Origin: Zanthoxylum bungeanum
Lineage: Eukaryota > Streptophyta > Magnoliopsida > Sapindales > Rutaceae
DNA: 64,000 nt
Direction: 5' to 3'
Assembly: GCA_019454045.1 (NCBI GenBank)
Contig: SKCR01034795.1
Span: 39,529 to 103,528, forward strand
Part shown: one piece after another, positions 29,866-44,807 of the stretch
Layout: each line of letters opens with the position of its first letter
Position numbering within the stretch: the stretch's first letter is position 1
The notes under the pieces: model-generated
The model's database searches: none
What the model saw: the letters and a program-made list of their open reading frames with translations, nothing else
What the model was told of the DNA's origin: nothing
Position numbers and translations under genes: made by a program

Positions 29866-32185
29866 AATTTTAAGCATGAAATATTTTAGGGTTCATAGAC
29901 TTTAATTTTGAGCATGATTTCTTCAAATTGAATGTTTGGTTGTGCTTAGATTTTGATAACTTAGAGTTATGCATGATTAATTTTGAGAAAAATTGATTAG
30001 ATTAATTTTCCCCAAATTTGATGCCATGGCAGAATACTTGGACCCTAGTAGCTCATGGTGATTTTTGATTTTAGACCATTGGATATGTTTAAAATGCATG
30101 AGAAATATTGATTTGTGATTTTATTAGATTGAAATAAAAATTAATGAGAAAATGCATGTAATTGCCGTGAGCTTGAATAGCATGTTGGAGATTGATTTTG
30201 CTTCAATTGCGTTGGACATATATTGAATATAATAAAGCATGATTAATTAATTAAATTGGTGTTTTGGAAATGTTAATTTAACTAATTAATTATGGCTATA
30301 CACTTTATTTGAAAATTGTGATATTTGGAATATTGGAATTTAATTAATTAGGCTTCAATTTGGAATTGGACTATTGTTGTTATATTTAGGCCTTATGGGC
30401 TTAGTTGGGCCAAGTTGGTTTAGGACAATTGGATTGGATCCAAATTGGGCCTAAAACCATTCCGTTAACTCCAAATATAATAAATGCGCCTTTAAATATT
30501 TAATTAGGCCTAATGGACCGAAATTAATTTTATGGCAATTAGGGTGATTCCTTTATTTGGCCTTGGCATTTGGGTTTGACCCATATTAGCCAAAATCCAT
30601 GCCTTATGAATTAATTAAAAGCCAATTGGACTTTAATTAAATTGACATTAAATGTTAATTGGGGCTTTGAGACCCATTAAGATTAGATTTAGAATCTATG
30701 TCGTTAAGGCACATTAAATAAAGTGTAATTATTTAATTTGGAATTAAATATGAATTAGTATTGAATACAAATTAAATTGGATTTAAAATTGTAGTTCGAT
30801 ATAATTCAAGAATACACACTTTGAGTACTTATTCTTAAACGAGTTGGACTCGAGCAAATCAAATCGTTGTTTGAACATTGGATGATCACTTAATTCAAAG
30901 ATTAATTAATTGGATTAGATTGATTGAATAACATACTTTGTGTGAATACATGGATTAATTGTATGAATAATGTATATCGGATGGATATTAGATGGGTGAG
31001 GGCAATTTTGGAAATTGTTGTAATAAATTTAGAATTTATTAAATTGGACCTGCGCGTTTAGCCTTTATCTCTTGACTATTTGTACTTCTCTTCTCACTAA
31101 TTCCCCTCAATGTTAATGAGGTTTCTTTAGAAGTATTATGTAATTGGGTAGAAGTTAGAATAGTGTTAGCAAGGGAGAGGAAATGGAGAGATTTGTTCTA
31201 GGAATAATTTGTTAAATATCCATCCGCATATCATTATTATTTATTCGCGCCTTATTATGCTTTTAGAATGCATGTTTAAGGGTGTATGATGAGACCTAAT
31301 TAAAGATAATAAAATGGTTGCCAAATTGCGACAAAAACCCTTATTTTATATTAATTGTTTTTCCTTCCATTGAGTGATTCTCTCTCAAGATCCAAGATTG
31401 GCATTGGTTTGTTGGCCAAAGTCAATACCTTTGTCCATCACGGATGTGTTTGAATCATGAAGGCTTTTTTCCATATCGTACGCCTTGGGCAAGTTGTGAT
31501 TTGTTGGCCAAAGTCAAGGTCACTTCTTGTTCATCGGCCTCGATTACGAAGCTTTCCCATTGTCAATGGGTCACGCTTAACTGGTTTCATTAAGCTTGTT
31601 GAGCCAAAGCCAAGGCTTAGTTGATTCAGAGGAAAAATGTTAGGGAATATATCGGATATATTGGCATATATTGGATATATATTTCGGACTTGGAGGTCCA
31701 CCTACTGGATCTATAAATTGGATGGGATCCAATTGATCTTAGAGATCTACCTAGTAAAGTTTCATACAATTTATTGGCCAAAGTCAAAGTTGTGTGGTAT
31801 TCAACGGGATCCTAGCCCACTAGGAAACTAGGTTTCCCGAGTACTCCACAGAGGGTTGGAGGCTCGCAGAAAAATAATGGGAAGCAAGTATTAAATTTGT
31901 AATTTCGTTTAGATACTTTCCAATACGCGCTCATTTCATTTTTCGTCATTAATTATTTTTGAATATATTAGTTGGACTAATATTCAATTGTTATTTTAAT
32001 TAAACAGTTGGACTGTATTCAAACTACTTCATTTATAGTTGATTATATAATTGGATTATAGTAATCAATATATTTGAATTTAACCAATCAATAGTAGTTG
32101 ATTATATAGTTAGACTATAGTAATCATTATATTCGATTGTACCTGAAATCGTTGATTGGATAGTTGGACTATTGGAATCAAGATA
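29866..32185 (+). mobile_element. Leader of D
   Basis: Non-coding. It holds the four TTGGCCAAAGTCAAG-type motifs, a GGAAAC palindrome with TAG centre near 31831, a polypurine-like AAAAATAATGGGAAG (31870), branch-like CTAAT (31977), acceptor AACAG ending at 32007, and three diverged tandem copies of TTGATTATATAGTTGGACTA (about 32040-32180). Confidence 0.78.
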
Positions 32186-35100
32186 ACTGAAAGATTAGCG
32201 TTTAAAACATAATCCTGGGTGAAAATGTCTTTAAGCGGCTTCAATTTTCAGATTGGGAATAGAACCTCAGGATAGTCATGGGAGCCGAGAAGTTACTTTA
32301 TTTGACAGAGCGACCTCTCGGGCTTAAGCCCGGAGTTGAGAAAATAGTAGAGCATGAGCTTTGGAAGACTCATCGTGATGATAACTTTAGTGCTCAATCT
32401 GTTATGCTTGCCGCAAAGACTCCTAAATTTTGTCGTCAGAACTAAGGATTAGATCCTTATACCTTGATGATGAAATTAAAGGATCCTTATAGATCTATCC
32501 TTATATCTTAAAAGTAAAAAAGAAGCTATTACGCTCATTATTGTCAGAGGGTACATCTGTCGAGCACTAGGTATCACAAATGATTGCTGACATCGAACAT
32601 CTAGGTTAACTGGGCATTACCTACGAGGGCGAGACTTTTATAGATTTGATCCTACTGTCTCTGCCCGAAAGCTGGGGCGGGTTCATGATGAACCAAGAGA
32701 GAACTCATGGAGATTTAATGGCTATGCTCAATCAGACACAACCAGAGCTTGCAAAAGGGCAAGAAGCGCAAGACGCATCTTACTTCAACATCCCAAAAGT
32801 CCAAGACTTGGCCAAAGGCTTCTAGGGATGTGAAAAGGGGCAAAGGCAAAATCGTCATAGTCTTCTAAGAAGACAAAGGAGATATCCCAAGATGTATGCC
32901 TAAACTGTGGCAAACGGGGTCACTAGAAGCGTGACTGTCATATGGACAAAGGCAGACATGAAGGAAGTGAAGACGGGCAAGGTTCCGACTTCAGGTATGT
33001 TTGTTATAAACATTTCCACTGCTGATTTTAAAATTGGATTTTAGATATTGGATGTGGTACATAAATATATGTACTGATGTACGAGATCTGTTGATTAGCA
33101 GGAGACCAACTTCAGTTGAGATCGACATATGAGTCGGAAACATGACATGAGTCGTTATTTTGACCGTAGAAACCTAAGTTTTGGAACTGCCATTTGGGCA
33201 TGTACTTAAATTAGGAAACTGTTTTAATGTACCTAGTTTGACTATAAACATTATCTCTATATCAAATTTAACCCGTTGTGGGTATACCTTTATGTTCCAT
33301 AACACTAGGTGTTTTGTTTATAAAGATGATATTGAGATATACACATTAGATGTGAATAATAGTATTTATATTTTGAATATAAACAAATCTCAAACATATA
33401 ATATGAAAAACAAAAGCTCAAACTTATAAATCTGTTGAGACTTAAAAGTGGCATTGTTTTCTAGGACACATTAACAAGACTCGTATATCCACACTTTCGA
33501 AGAGTGGATACTAGGACGGATTTGATTCTAATTCAAATGATGTCTACAAATCTAGTTTATTAGGCAAAGTGCCTAAAATATCTTTTACTTGGTAAAAGTG
33601 CAACTGCCACCAATCTCTTAGCCCTCATTCATTGTGACATAAGTGGGCCCATGTCTAGCTAGGCTAGAGGTGGATATGAATATTTCGTAACCTTTACAGA
33701 TGTGGCATCGCATTACGGTTATGTGTATCTTATAAAACAGAAGTCATAAACTTTTGAGTAATTCAAATGGTTTCGACACGAAGTAAGAAAATAGACCGGT
33801 AAAAGTATTAAAAACATTACGGTCGGACGATAGTGTAAAATACTTAAACATATGAGTTTCAAGATTACTTGAAAGAGTATAATATTCTTTCACAGTGGAC
33901 TTCTCTCGGGACACCTCCATTTGACGGTGTGTCCGTATGGAGAAACCAAAATTTATTGGACATAGTAAGGTTAATGATGAGTCGCTCTGAGCTACCAATT
34001 TCCTTCATGGGATACGTATTTAAAAGTGCAATACTTATTTTGAATAAGGTTCCATGAAAAATCTATTAGACAGACTTCATATTAGATATGAACAGGAAAG
34101 AAACCGGGTTTCTCATTCCTGAAGATTTGGGAATGCTAGGCATTTGTTTGGATGGTACCAAACTAGAACCCAAATCGGATAAGTTCCTATTTGTAGGTTG
34201 TCCTAGGGAAACCAAAGTATAGTACTTATACAACTCATAAGAGAACAATGTAATTATTACTCTCCATGCGGTTTTCCTAAGAGGAATACCGAAATGCAGT
34301 GGTAAGTGGGAGGAAAGTAAAACTCGATGAAAATCAGAGTAATATTGTTCCAGGCACCGAGTCATCACGGAACACCAACAGTTCATCAGGAATGAAATTG
34401 TACCAATAATCTTCGAATACACAAGAACCACGTAGGTCATAGAGAGTCAGAAAATAACCTGGGAGGTATGGGTTTCTGATCTCACCTCATGTAGATATCA
34501 ATCTTATTGAGGAAGACAAACCGGCTATGTATGAGGAAGTCATACAAGGTATCGACTCTTTTTATGGCAAAGTGCCATGAAGTCCGAAATGGATTCCATG
34601 TATATCAACTATGCTTGGACACTGGTTGATGTACCAGAAGACATTGTTCCTATTGGTACTAAATGAGTCTTCAAGGAAGACATACATGGATGGCAACATA
34701 CAAACGTACAAAGCTAGGCTTGTAAGGAAATGGTATCGTCATCAACATGGTGTCGATTACGATGACACCTTTTACCCGTTGCCAAGATTAAATCCATTCG
34801 GATAATGCTTGCAATTGCTGCATATTTCGTTTATGAAAAATGACAGCTGAACGTCAAAAACTACTTTCCTTAAACGGAAACCTTTTGGAGGGTGTTTACA
34901 ACATCCTAACGGTTTTGTCTTGCCAAAACATGCAAACAAGGTTTGCAAGTTAATCGATCCATTTATGGATTGAAGCAAGCATTGCGTTCTTGGAACTAAT
35001 GTTTTGATAATATCATAATGGTATATGGTTTCATTCAAAATGGTAAAAATTCTTGTGTATTTATAATGTTAGTGGGGGCACACTGACAGTCACTGTCCAA

Positions 35101-35897
35101 TATAATGATGATATATTATTTCTTGGAAATGACATTCCCATAAAATACAATCGGTGAAAGCTTGGCTTTCATTAAAATTCTCCATGGAATACCTGGGAGA
35201 AGCATGATTTATTCTAGGAATAAAGATCTCCTGAGATAGATCTAGAGAGCTGCTGACAACCCTCCCATAGCTCGTACGTTTTTGAAATGTATGTGACCTG
35301 ATGTCTCATATGCTTTGAGCATATGTAGACGCTATAAGGCCGATCCAGATGATGGTCATTGGATTGATGTTAAGAACATCCTTGAGTATCTTAGACGAAC
35401 TAAGGATGCATTCTTAAAACATGGAGAATGAGAACTTGAAGTGACTAGGTTCACTGTTGCAAGTTTCCAAAATGACAAAGACGACTTTAAGTCGCAATAA
35501 AGGTACATATTTAGTTTAAATAACATAACAGTGAGCTAGAAAATTTCCAAGCAAGATATTGTTGCCGAATAAATAACAAAAGCGGAACATTGCTGCAGCT
35601 GAGGCAGCAAAAGAAGCATTTAGGATCTATATAATCCTAATTGGATTAGGTATAGTTCTGTTAGCAGCTGAGATGGGCTACAGAAAAGGCTAAGGAACCG
35701 AGGTCTCATCAATGATCCAAGTATATACTTCGACTAATTTATATTATTCGTGAGATCATACATCGTGGCGATGTGATGATCGAATAAATCACATGGGATG
35801 ATAACATTGCAAATCCGCTGATGAAAACTATTTCTCAGTAGAAGTTTGAGCGACCCGTACATAGTTCAGGTGTAAGACACTTGAGTGATTGGCTATA
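32186..35897 (+). pseudogene. Decayed gag-pol of D
   Basis: All copia domains can be followed in order but none is open. Gag begins at about 32190 with its ATG lost. The knuckle is near 32900 and the protease region near 33030-33180. A short open piece 33181-33429 covers the protease to pre-integrase part. Integrase lies at about 33440-34250, reverse transcriptase at about 34550-35250 with a large gap before RNase H (about 35290-35890). The end GTGATTGGCTATAG matches the LSDWL stop of A. Several stops sit at former CGA codons, for example CAATGATCC where A has CAACGATCC near 35710. Dead copy, older than A. Confidence 0.85.
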
Positions 35898-35899
35898 GG

Positions 35900-35912
35900 C
35901 CAAGTGGGAGAT
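35900..35912 (+). promoter_or_regulatory. Polypurine tract of D
   Basis: CCAAGTGGGAGAT immediately before the 3' LTR. Confidence 0.85.
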
Positions 35913-36457
35913 TGTTGGACAATTATGACACATAGCATCACCATTTGTACAGAATATGGTGTTGTTGTACAATTAAACTATGTGACAAAGGAAATTTCTC
36001 TTTTATCATTTGTAATTGGATTACCGGGATATATAAATGATAAAAGTCCATATGATTAATACCGGATTAATAAGATATGAGACAGTATTAATCCACGTAA
36101 GGTTTAATCATTAAATATCCCTAGTCGTAGTATTATCGAGACTGGACATCGATAATGCAAAATAGACTAATATTACACTTGTGCGTGTTATGGAAGCATA
36201 ACAGCATAGTTCTCATTATTTGGGTATTGGGTACTCATGCAAGTGTAATAGGAGGTTATGTTTACCGATGGTACAGAAACAGATTCGCTCTAGATAGACC
36301 CCTCAGAATCATATTGCTAGAATGACTATGTGTCTATGGGAATCCGAATCAGGGTAGGTGTATTTGGTCTTAACCTGAGACTTGCACCGCTAATACTTGC
36401 GACAATCAGTATACTTTGGTTTTGGTCACCCGGGGCTTTAACAGGTTCTGTGTACGC
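35913..36457 (+). mobile_element. 3' LTR of D, first part
   Basis: Matches 27889-28436 of the 5' LTR and breaks at TACGC where E inserted; continues at 48301. Confidence 0.9.
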
Positions 36458-38495
36458 TGTTGGACAATTATGACCCATAGCGTCACTATTTGTACATATC
36501 ATGGTGTTGTTGTACAAATTAACTATGTGACAAAAGAGATTGCTCTCTTATCATTTATGATTAGATCACCAAGATGTATAAATGATAGGAGGTCCCTATG
36601 ATTTGTTTCTGGATTGAGAAGATATGAGACAGTATCAATCCACGAAGGATAAATCATTGAATATACCTAGTCAGAGTATTATCGAGATTGGACATCGATA
36701 ATGCGTAAAAGACTAGTATTACACTTGTGCGTGTTGTGAGGGCACAACGACATAGTTCTCATATATTTGGGTATAGGATACTCATGCAAGTGTAATAGGA
36801 TGTTGTGTTTTACCGATGGTACGGGAAACAGCTTCGCTCTGGATAGACCCATTCGGAATTCCATTGGTAGTATGACTATGTGTCTATGGAAGTCCAAAAT
36901 CAGGGTAGGTGTATTTGGTCTTAACCTGAGACTTGCACCGCTAATACTTGCGACAATCAATATACTTTGGTTTTGGTCGTCCAGGGCTTTAACAGGTTCT
37001 GTGTACGCCTCTGCTGAGTATATTGAGAATCATAGTGTGTTGGGTGTGATGTCAAGACGGAAGTATCACTCCAATCATATGGAGATGAGGGTCACGTAGG
37101 ATACGGTACTGGTTCTCTTATGTACTGCAATCATCGGGATAAAATGACAAGGTCATGTTTATCTGATTATAGAGACTAGTTACCAGACATCTGACATGTG
37201 CTTCGTACGGGGCAGACACAATTCCAGTCCCATGCCTAGCATGTGACATCCGATACTAGATCGAAATACGCAATACTACGTATACTACGCCTGATATAGA
37301 TCGATTATTCCTGTAAGCATGTTTCTGGAGAATTGGGTAGGCATGGCGCTTTGCTAGAAGCCAACCTTGTCTTGTAAATCGGTACAAACGTAGTACGAGG
37401 TACTTACGTGTTCGGATAGTCCGACGACCGAATTTACTGCCAACATATCCGGGGATCTCATGGGTCGCTTCCCGACGATTCACCGATGACGTATGACTCG
37501 CACTTTAATTAATATGGGATTAATTAGTAGAGAGAGAAAATTAATCTGGGATTAATTGCGGAGATATTTTATCTGGGGTAAAATATCAATTAAAGAGAGA
37601 TAACGATTAATTTGGAATTAATCGATAAAATAATATATTCGATATATTATACGAAATTGGATTTCGACGCGGAATTAAAATTAGATTTTAATTCGGGCGA
37701 ACGAATTAATTTAGAATTAATTCGTTAGCGATGTGAATAGTGATTTCACTAGGCATAATCATTTAATTGCGTCGCAACGGAAAATTCGTTAATTTGGAAT
37801 TAGTGAACCCGGGCCCGGGATTGTTTGCAAGCACATTCGCATTTCGAATTCGAGTGCGGCACTCAAGTCAAATCGATAGTCACTTCAAGCGTCAAATCAT
37901 TAGTCACTTTGAGTGATGTGACTACTTGTCATTTGATTGATTGATTGATGTGACTTGTTGGAAAAGCTTTTGAAAGCTTGAAAGACATTTATCATTTATT
38001 TAATATTTGGTATTTGACTTTTTTTGGTTTTGTGTATTAGATATACAAAAACAAAAAAACAATTGATCTCTCTCTCTCTCTTGCAACCTTTACTGTTTTG
38101 GAGCCAAAATGCTCCTCTCTCTCACACGGTGTTGGACCGATTCCTCTCCAAAATGTTTCTGGTTTCACCACGAAAATGGAGGAGAATCATGGAGTTTTTG
38201 TGGCAAAAACACCAAGTGCTAGTACACAAATGAGTCCATACAAAGGTGATAGGGAACTCACTACATGAGCAAAGAATCAACACAACCTTGGAGCTTCCAT
38301 GGAGGACCACACATGGCCGAATCTTGAAGATCAAAAATTACTCACTGCCGAGCTTCATGGAGGAGGGCAGAACGATTTTTGTCTTCACCGCATCGTCTCA
38401 ACCGCTCGATGTAAGTATTCCACAACTTTGTTGATTGTATTCACATGTATTTTCAATGCTTGATATGATCTTGGGATGCTTAGACAATTCCAACA
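36458..38495 (+). mobile_element. 5' LTR of E
   Basis: 2038 bp. Palindrome array at about 37503-37805, (TTGA)n short run near 37935, GCTAGTACAC/GGTGATAGGG block (about 38215-38255), and donor GTAAGTAT at 38411. Confidence 0.9.
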
Positions 38496-38496
38496 A

Positions 38497-38510
38497 TGGT
38501 ATCTATGAGC
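38497..38510 (+). promoter_or_regulatory. Primer binding site of E
   Basis: TGGTATCTATGAGC differs from the tRNA-Met complement by extra bases after TGGTATC, at the place where A, C and K also have insertions. Confidence 0.7.
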
Positions 38511-40740
38511 AAGGTTGAGCATCAAAATATTTTAGGGCTTAAAATTGGGTAAAATGAATTTGAGCATGATTTAATGAAATTGGATGATTTAGTTTGCTTA
38601 AATGTTGTTGAATTGAAGATTGATTGGTTCAATTTCAAGAAATATTGTTTGGAACAATTTTGCCCATGTTTTATGGCTTGGCTGAAAATTAGATAAACCC
38701 TAAATGTCTTGGATTTTTTTTTTTTGATTCATTGGTTGAGTTGGAAACAATTATGAATGTGGATTTCATGTTAATTTGGATTGAATTGGATTGAATTCGG
38801 AATTCATTTGAAAAATCCCCATTGCCGAGACTTTGAGCATGAATATTGGGTTTGATTTTTGATTAAATTATGTTGGACACTATTTGATGTAAATGAGCAT
38901 GATTAATTAGAAAATTTTTTGTTTTGGAAATATTGATTTGGGTAATTAATTATGTAATACACTTTAGGTTAATTAAATTGTGAAATTGGATTTTTGTAAT
39001 TTAATTAAATGGGCCTATTTTGGAAATTGGGCTTGTAATGTTGTAAATGGGCTTATTGGGCTTGATTGTACCAATTTAGGTTTAGGCTAAATTGGTTGGA
39101 TCCAATTGGGCCCAAAACCGCTTCCATAAAGCCCAAATGCGACTAATGGACCTTAATAAATTTAATTTGGCCTAATGGGCCTAAATTAATTTCTAGGCTT
39201 ATGGGGTTACTCTTTGATTGGGCCTTGGTTATTGGGTTTGACCCAAGTTAACCAAAAGTTCACGCCTTAAGAAATTAATTAAAAGCCCATTGGACTTTAA
39301 TTAAATAAACATTGGAGGTTTATTAATAAAGTGTAATATTTAATTTGGAATTAAATAGCGAATTAGTATTAAATACAAATTGAATTGGATTTAATTATGT
39401 AGTTTAATTTAATTCGAGAATTCCTACTTTGAATACTTATTCGCAAAACGAGTTTGACTCGCGTAAAATCAAATCATTGTTTGAAAATTGGATGGTCATT
39501 AATTATCAGATTAATTAATTTGATTAGATTGATTGATAACATGCTTGTATGAATACATGGTTGCGATGCATGAATAATGTATATCGGATGGATATTAGAT
39601 AAATGGGGCAATTTTAGAAATTGTTGTAATAAATTTAGAATTTATTAATTGGACCTGCGTGTCCAGCCTATTACCTCCATACTCTTTGTATTCTCTTCTC
39701 ACCTATTCCCCTCAAAGTAAATGAGGTTTCTTTAGAAGTGTAGTGTAATGGGTAGAAGTAAATACTTGTGCTAGCGGTAGAGAGGAAAGGGAGAGATTTG
39801 ATCTAGGATTAATGTGTAAAGTATCCATCCGCATATCATTATTATTTAATTATACGCGCTTTATTATGTGTTTAGAATGCATGTTTAATGGTGTGCTGAT
39901 GAGACCTTAACAAAGATAATAAATTGGTTGCCAATTTGCACGCGAAAAACCCTCACAAATATTAAGCGTTTTTCCTTCCATTGAGTGATTCTTACTCAAG
40001 ATCTAAGACTGGCATTGGTTTGTTGGCCAAAGTCAAGGCCTTTGTCCGTCGAGGATGTGTTTGAATCACGAAGGCTTTGTTCCATATTGGTGTCTTGTCC
40101 AAGTTGTGGTTTGTTGGTCAAAGTCAAGACCACTTCTTGTCCATCGACATTGATTACGAAGCTTTCCATGGTCAATGGGTCGCGCTTAACTGGGATCACT
40201 AAGTTTGTTGTGCCAAAGCCAAGGCTTAGTTGATTCAGAGGAAAAAGGTTAGGTAATATATTAGATATATTGGCATATATAAGATATATGTTTCGGACTT
40301 GGATATCCCCCTACTGAATCTAGGAATTGGATGGGATCCAATTGATTTTAGAGATCTACCTAGTTAATTATCATACAATTTTTTGGCCAAAGTAAAGATT
40401 GTGTGATATTTAACGGGATCCTAGCCCACTAGGAAACACGGTTTCCCGAGTACTCAACAGAGGGTTAGAGGCTCGTCGAAAAATAGTGGGAGGCAAGAAT
40501 TGAATTTGCAATATTCGTTTAATTACTTTCCATACGCGCTCAAAACAAATATCATTCGTCAAATAAATTAAATGTTAGTTGGACTAATATTTAAATATTG
40601 TTTTAAATTAACAGTTGGACTGTATTCAAACAATTCAATTATAATTGTTTAAATAGTTGGACTATAGTAATCATTATAATGAATAGTACCAAAATCGTTG
40701 ATTAAATAGTTGGACTATTAGAATCAAGATAAAATTGAAA
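38511..40740 (+). mobile_element. Leader of E
   Basis: Non-coding. It includes the TTGGCCAAAGTCAAG-type copies (40017, 40105, 40205, 40383), the polypurine-like AAAATAGTGGGAGGC (about 40480), CTAAT (40584) and AACAG ending at 40614, and TGG-centred palindromes before gag. Confidence 0.78.
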
Positions 40741-43700
40741 GATTTACATTTAAAACATAATCCTTGGGAGAATGTATTTAAATGGTTTAATTTTCAAATT
40801 GGGAATAAAATTTCAGGATGATCCTGGAAACTAATAAGTTACTTTATTTGATAAAATAACATATTAAGCCTAAGCCCGGAGTTAAGCAAATAGTAGAGCA
40901 TAATCTTTGGAAGATTTATGTGATGAAAACTTTAGTGCTTAATCCATTAAGCTTGCCGAATAAACTCCTTAATTTCTTAATCAGAACTAAAGATTAGATC
41001 CTTAAAGTATGATATAGAAATTGAAGGATCTTCAAAGATCTATCCTTAGATCTTAGAAGTACTAAATTGCAATAGTAAACTCTTGGAGAGTTAATGGCTA
41101 TTCTCAAGGAGTTAAAGCCAAACTTTGCAATAAGGCAAGTAGCGCAAGGCGTACCTTACTTTGACATTCCGGAAGACCAAGGCTTGGTCGAACGCTTCTG
41201 AGTGTGGAAAAGAGCAAAGGTAAAATCATTATAGTCTTCTGGGAAGATAAAAGGACATATCCCAAAATGTCTGCCTAAATTGTGGCAAATGGGATCGCGG
41301 AAGCGTGACTGCCATTTGGACAAGACAGACATGAAGGAATTGAAGACGGGGCAAGGCTCTGACTTCAAATATATTTGTCATATTTATGTTCACTACTAGT
41401 ATTAAAATTGGATTTTAAATACTCAGTGTGATACATAAATATGTACTGGTGTTCAGAATCTACTTTGAGCAGGATACTGACTTCCATTGAGATTTAATCT
41501 GCGAATTAGAAACGGGACGAAAGTCTCTGTTTCAACCGTAGATACCTAAGTTTAGGAACTACTCTTCGGGTGTGTACCTAAATTTAGAAACTGTTATAAT
41601 GTAACTAGTTTGACTAGAAACATTATCTCTATATCAGTGTTTAATCCGTTGCGGATATACCTTTATATTCTATAACACTAAAGTGTTTTATTATATAAAG
41701 ATGATATTGAGATAAACACATTAGATGTGAATAATAGTATTTATATTTTGAATATAAATAAATCTCGAATATATAAAATGACAAACAAATAGCTCAAACT
41801 GATTTGATCAGATGAAACTTTTGTGGCATTGTTGTCTGGGACACAATTAAACAAGAATCGTATATCCACACTTTTGAAGAGTGGGTACTAGGACATATTT
41901 GATTCTAATCAAATAAAGTCTATGAATCTAGTTTATTGGGCAAAGTGCCTAAAACACTTCTTACTCGGTAAAAGTGCCAGTGCCACCAATTTGTTAGCCC
42001 TAGTTCATAGTGAAGCAAGTGGGCCCATGTCTAGCTAGGCTAGAGGTGGATATGAATATTTCGTGACTTTTACGGATGTGGCATCGCGTTATGGTTATGT
42101 GTTTCTTTTGAAACAAAAATCGAAAACTTTTAGAGTTTCGACATGAAATAGACAAACAGATCGGCTAAAGTAGTATACCATCACGGTTAGACCATAATGG
42201 AAAATACTTAAGCAATAAGTTTCTAATATACTTGAAAGAGTATAGTATTCTTTCAATGAGGACTCCTCCTGGAACACGTCATTTTGACGGTGTGTCCGAA
42301 CTGAGTAACCGAATTTTGTTGGACATGATAAGGTTAATCATGAGTCACTCTAAGCTACCATTTCATTCAACGGATACACATAAACAGTGCAGAACTTATT
42401 TAGAATAAGGTTCCAAAAAAATCTATTTGATAGATTTCATATTAGATATGAACAGGAAAGAAACCGGGTTTCTCAATCCTGATAATTTGGGAATGCTAGG
42501 CATATGTTTGGATGATACCAAACTAAAACCCAAATCGGATAAGTGCCAATTGTAGGTTATCTTAGGGATACCAAAGTATAGTATTTATACAACTCACAAG
42601 GGAACAATTTAATTGTTTCTCACCATGCGGTTTTCCTAAGAGGAATACCTATATGCAGTGGTAAGTGGGAGGATAGTAAAACTCAATGAAAATCGGAGTA
42701 ATACTATTCATGGCACCGAATCTTAATGGAACACAAATAGTTCATCAAGGATGAAACTATACCAGTAATCTTCGAATACACAAGAACCGCGTAAGTCGGA
42801 GAGAGTCAAAAAATAACCTGGGGTATGGGTTTCTGATCTCACCACATAAAGATGTTAATCTTATTGAGGAACACGAACTGACTACGTATGAGGAAGTGAT
42901 ACTAGGTATCGACTCCCTATTATGGCAAAGTGCCATGATATCCAAAATGGATCCCATGTATATCAACCAAGTTTGGATACTAGTTGTTGTACCGCAAGGC
43001 ATTGTGCCTATTGGTACTATAAAAGTCTTCAAAGAAGACATACATTGAAGGCAACATACCAACGTATAAAGCTAGGCTTTTAGCGGAAAGGTATCGTTAT
43101 CAACATTGTGTTGGTTACAACGAAATCTTTTACCTGTTCCCACGGTAAATCCATTTGGATAATGTTTGCTAATGCTGCATGTTTCATTTGTGAAATATGA
43201 CAGCTTAACGGGAAAATCGCTTTCCTGAAAAGGAAACCTTTTGGAGGATGTTCACAACATCCTGACGATTTTGTCGTAACCTTAACTAGCAAACAAGGTT
43301 TGCAGGTTATTCGATCCATGTTTGGATTGAAGCAAACATTGAATTCTTGGAATTATCACTTTGATGTAATCATAATAGTTTATGATTTAATTCAAAACGA
43401 AATGATTCTTCTGTATATAAGGAGGTTAGTGGGAGCACATTGACATTGATTGTCCTATAAATAATGATAATATGTCATTTCTTGGAAATGATATTCCCAT
43501 AAAAATAATCGGTGAAAGCTTGGCTTTCATAAAAACTCTCCGAGAAATCATACATTGAAAAATGTACGAGACCTGGTGTCTCATATGCTTTGAGCATATG
43601 GATTCACAAACAGGTCAATCCAAGTGATAGTCACTGGATTGATATTAAGAACATCCATTAGTATCTTAGAGATCTAAGAATGCTGTCTTAATCTATGGAG

Positions 43701-44145
43701 AATGAGAACTTGAAGTGACTGGGATCAGTACTGCAAGTTTCCCAACCGATAATACGACTATAAGTCGCAAAACGGTACTATACAGTTTGAAATAATGGAA
43801 CAGTGAGCTGGAAATCTTCCAAGCAAGATACTGTTACCGAATAAACAATAAATGCGAGTTATTGCTCCAGCTGAGGCAGCAATAGAAGCCATTTGGGTCG
43901 ATAACAAATCTAATTAGATTAGATATAGTTCTATTAGCAACTGAGCTAGGCTTCAGTGCAAGCTAAAGAATTAATGGTCTCATCAAAGATCCAGATAAAT
44001 ACTTCGATATTCATCTGGCAATGTGATGATCCAATAAATCGCATCAGATGATAATCATGCAAATCCGCTGACAGAAGCCTTTTCTCAGCAGTTTGAGCTA
44101 ACCGTACATAGTTCGGGTGTTAGACACTCGAGTGACTGGCTGTAG
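40741..44145 (+). pseudogene. Decayed gag-pol of E
   Basis: Heavily eroded copia polyprotein. Gag lies at about 40741-41150 with a large internal deletion relative to D, the knuckle near 41275 (CCTAAATTGTGGCAA region), protease at 41390-41560, integrase at 41820-42640, reverse transcriptase at 42900-43540 with a deletion joining directly to the connection region near 43550, and RNase H at 43680-44140. No frame longer than about 100 codons survives. The end GTGACTGGCTGTAG matches the pol stop of A. Confidence 0.82.
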
Positions 44146-44159
44146 GCCAAGTGGAAGAT

Positions 44160-44807
44160 TGTTGGACAATTATGACCCATAGCGTCACTATTTGTACATA
44201 TCATAGTGTTGTTGTACAAATTAACTATGTGACAAAGGAGATTGCTCTCTTATCATTTGTGATTAAATCACCAAGATGTATAAATGATATGAGGTCCCTA
44301 TGATTTATTCCTGGATTGAGAAGATATGAGACAGTATCAATCCACGAATGATAAATCATTAAATATCCCTAGTCAGAGTATTATCGAGATTGGACATCGA
44401 TAATGCGTAAAAGACTAGTATTACACGTGTGCGTGTTGTAAGGGCACAACAACATAGTTCTCATATATTTGGGTATAGGATACTCATGCAAGTGTAATAG
44501 GAGGTTGTGTTTTACCGATGGTACGGGAAACAGCTTCGCTCTAGATAGACCCCTTCGGAATTCCATTGGTAATATGACTATGTGTCTATGGAAGTCCGAA
44601 ATCAGGGTAGGTGTATTTGGTCTTAACCTGAGATTTGCACTGCAACTACTTGCGACAATCAATATATTTTGTTTTTGGTCGTCCAGGGCTTTAACAGGTT
44701 CTGTGTACGCCTCTGCTGGGTATATTGAGAATCGTAGTGTGTTGGGTGTGATGTCAAGACGAAAGTATCACTCCAGTCATATGGAGATGATTGTCACGTA
44801 GGATACG
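44160..44807 (+). mobile_element. 3' LTR of E, first part
   Basis: Matches the start of the E 5' LTR and breaks at ATACG where F inserted; continues at 46919. The polypurine tract just before it reads CCAAGTGGAAGAT (44147-44159), one base changed from the family form. Confidence 0.9.
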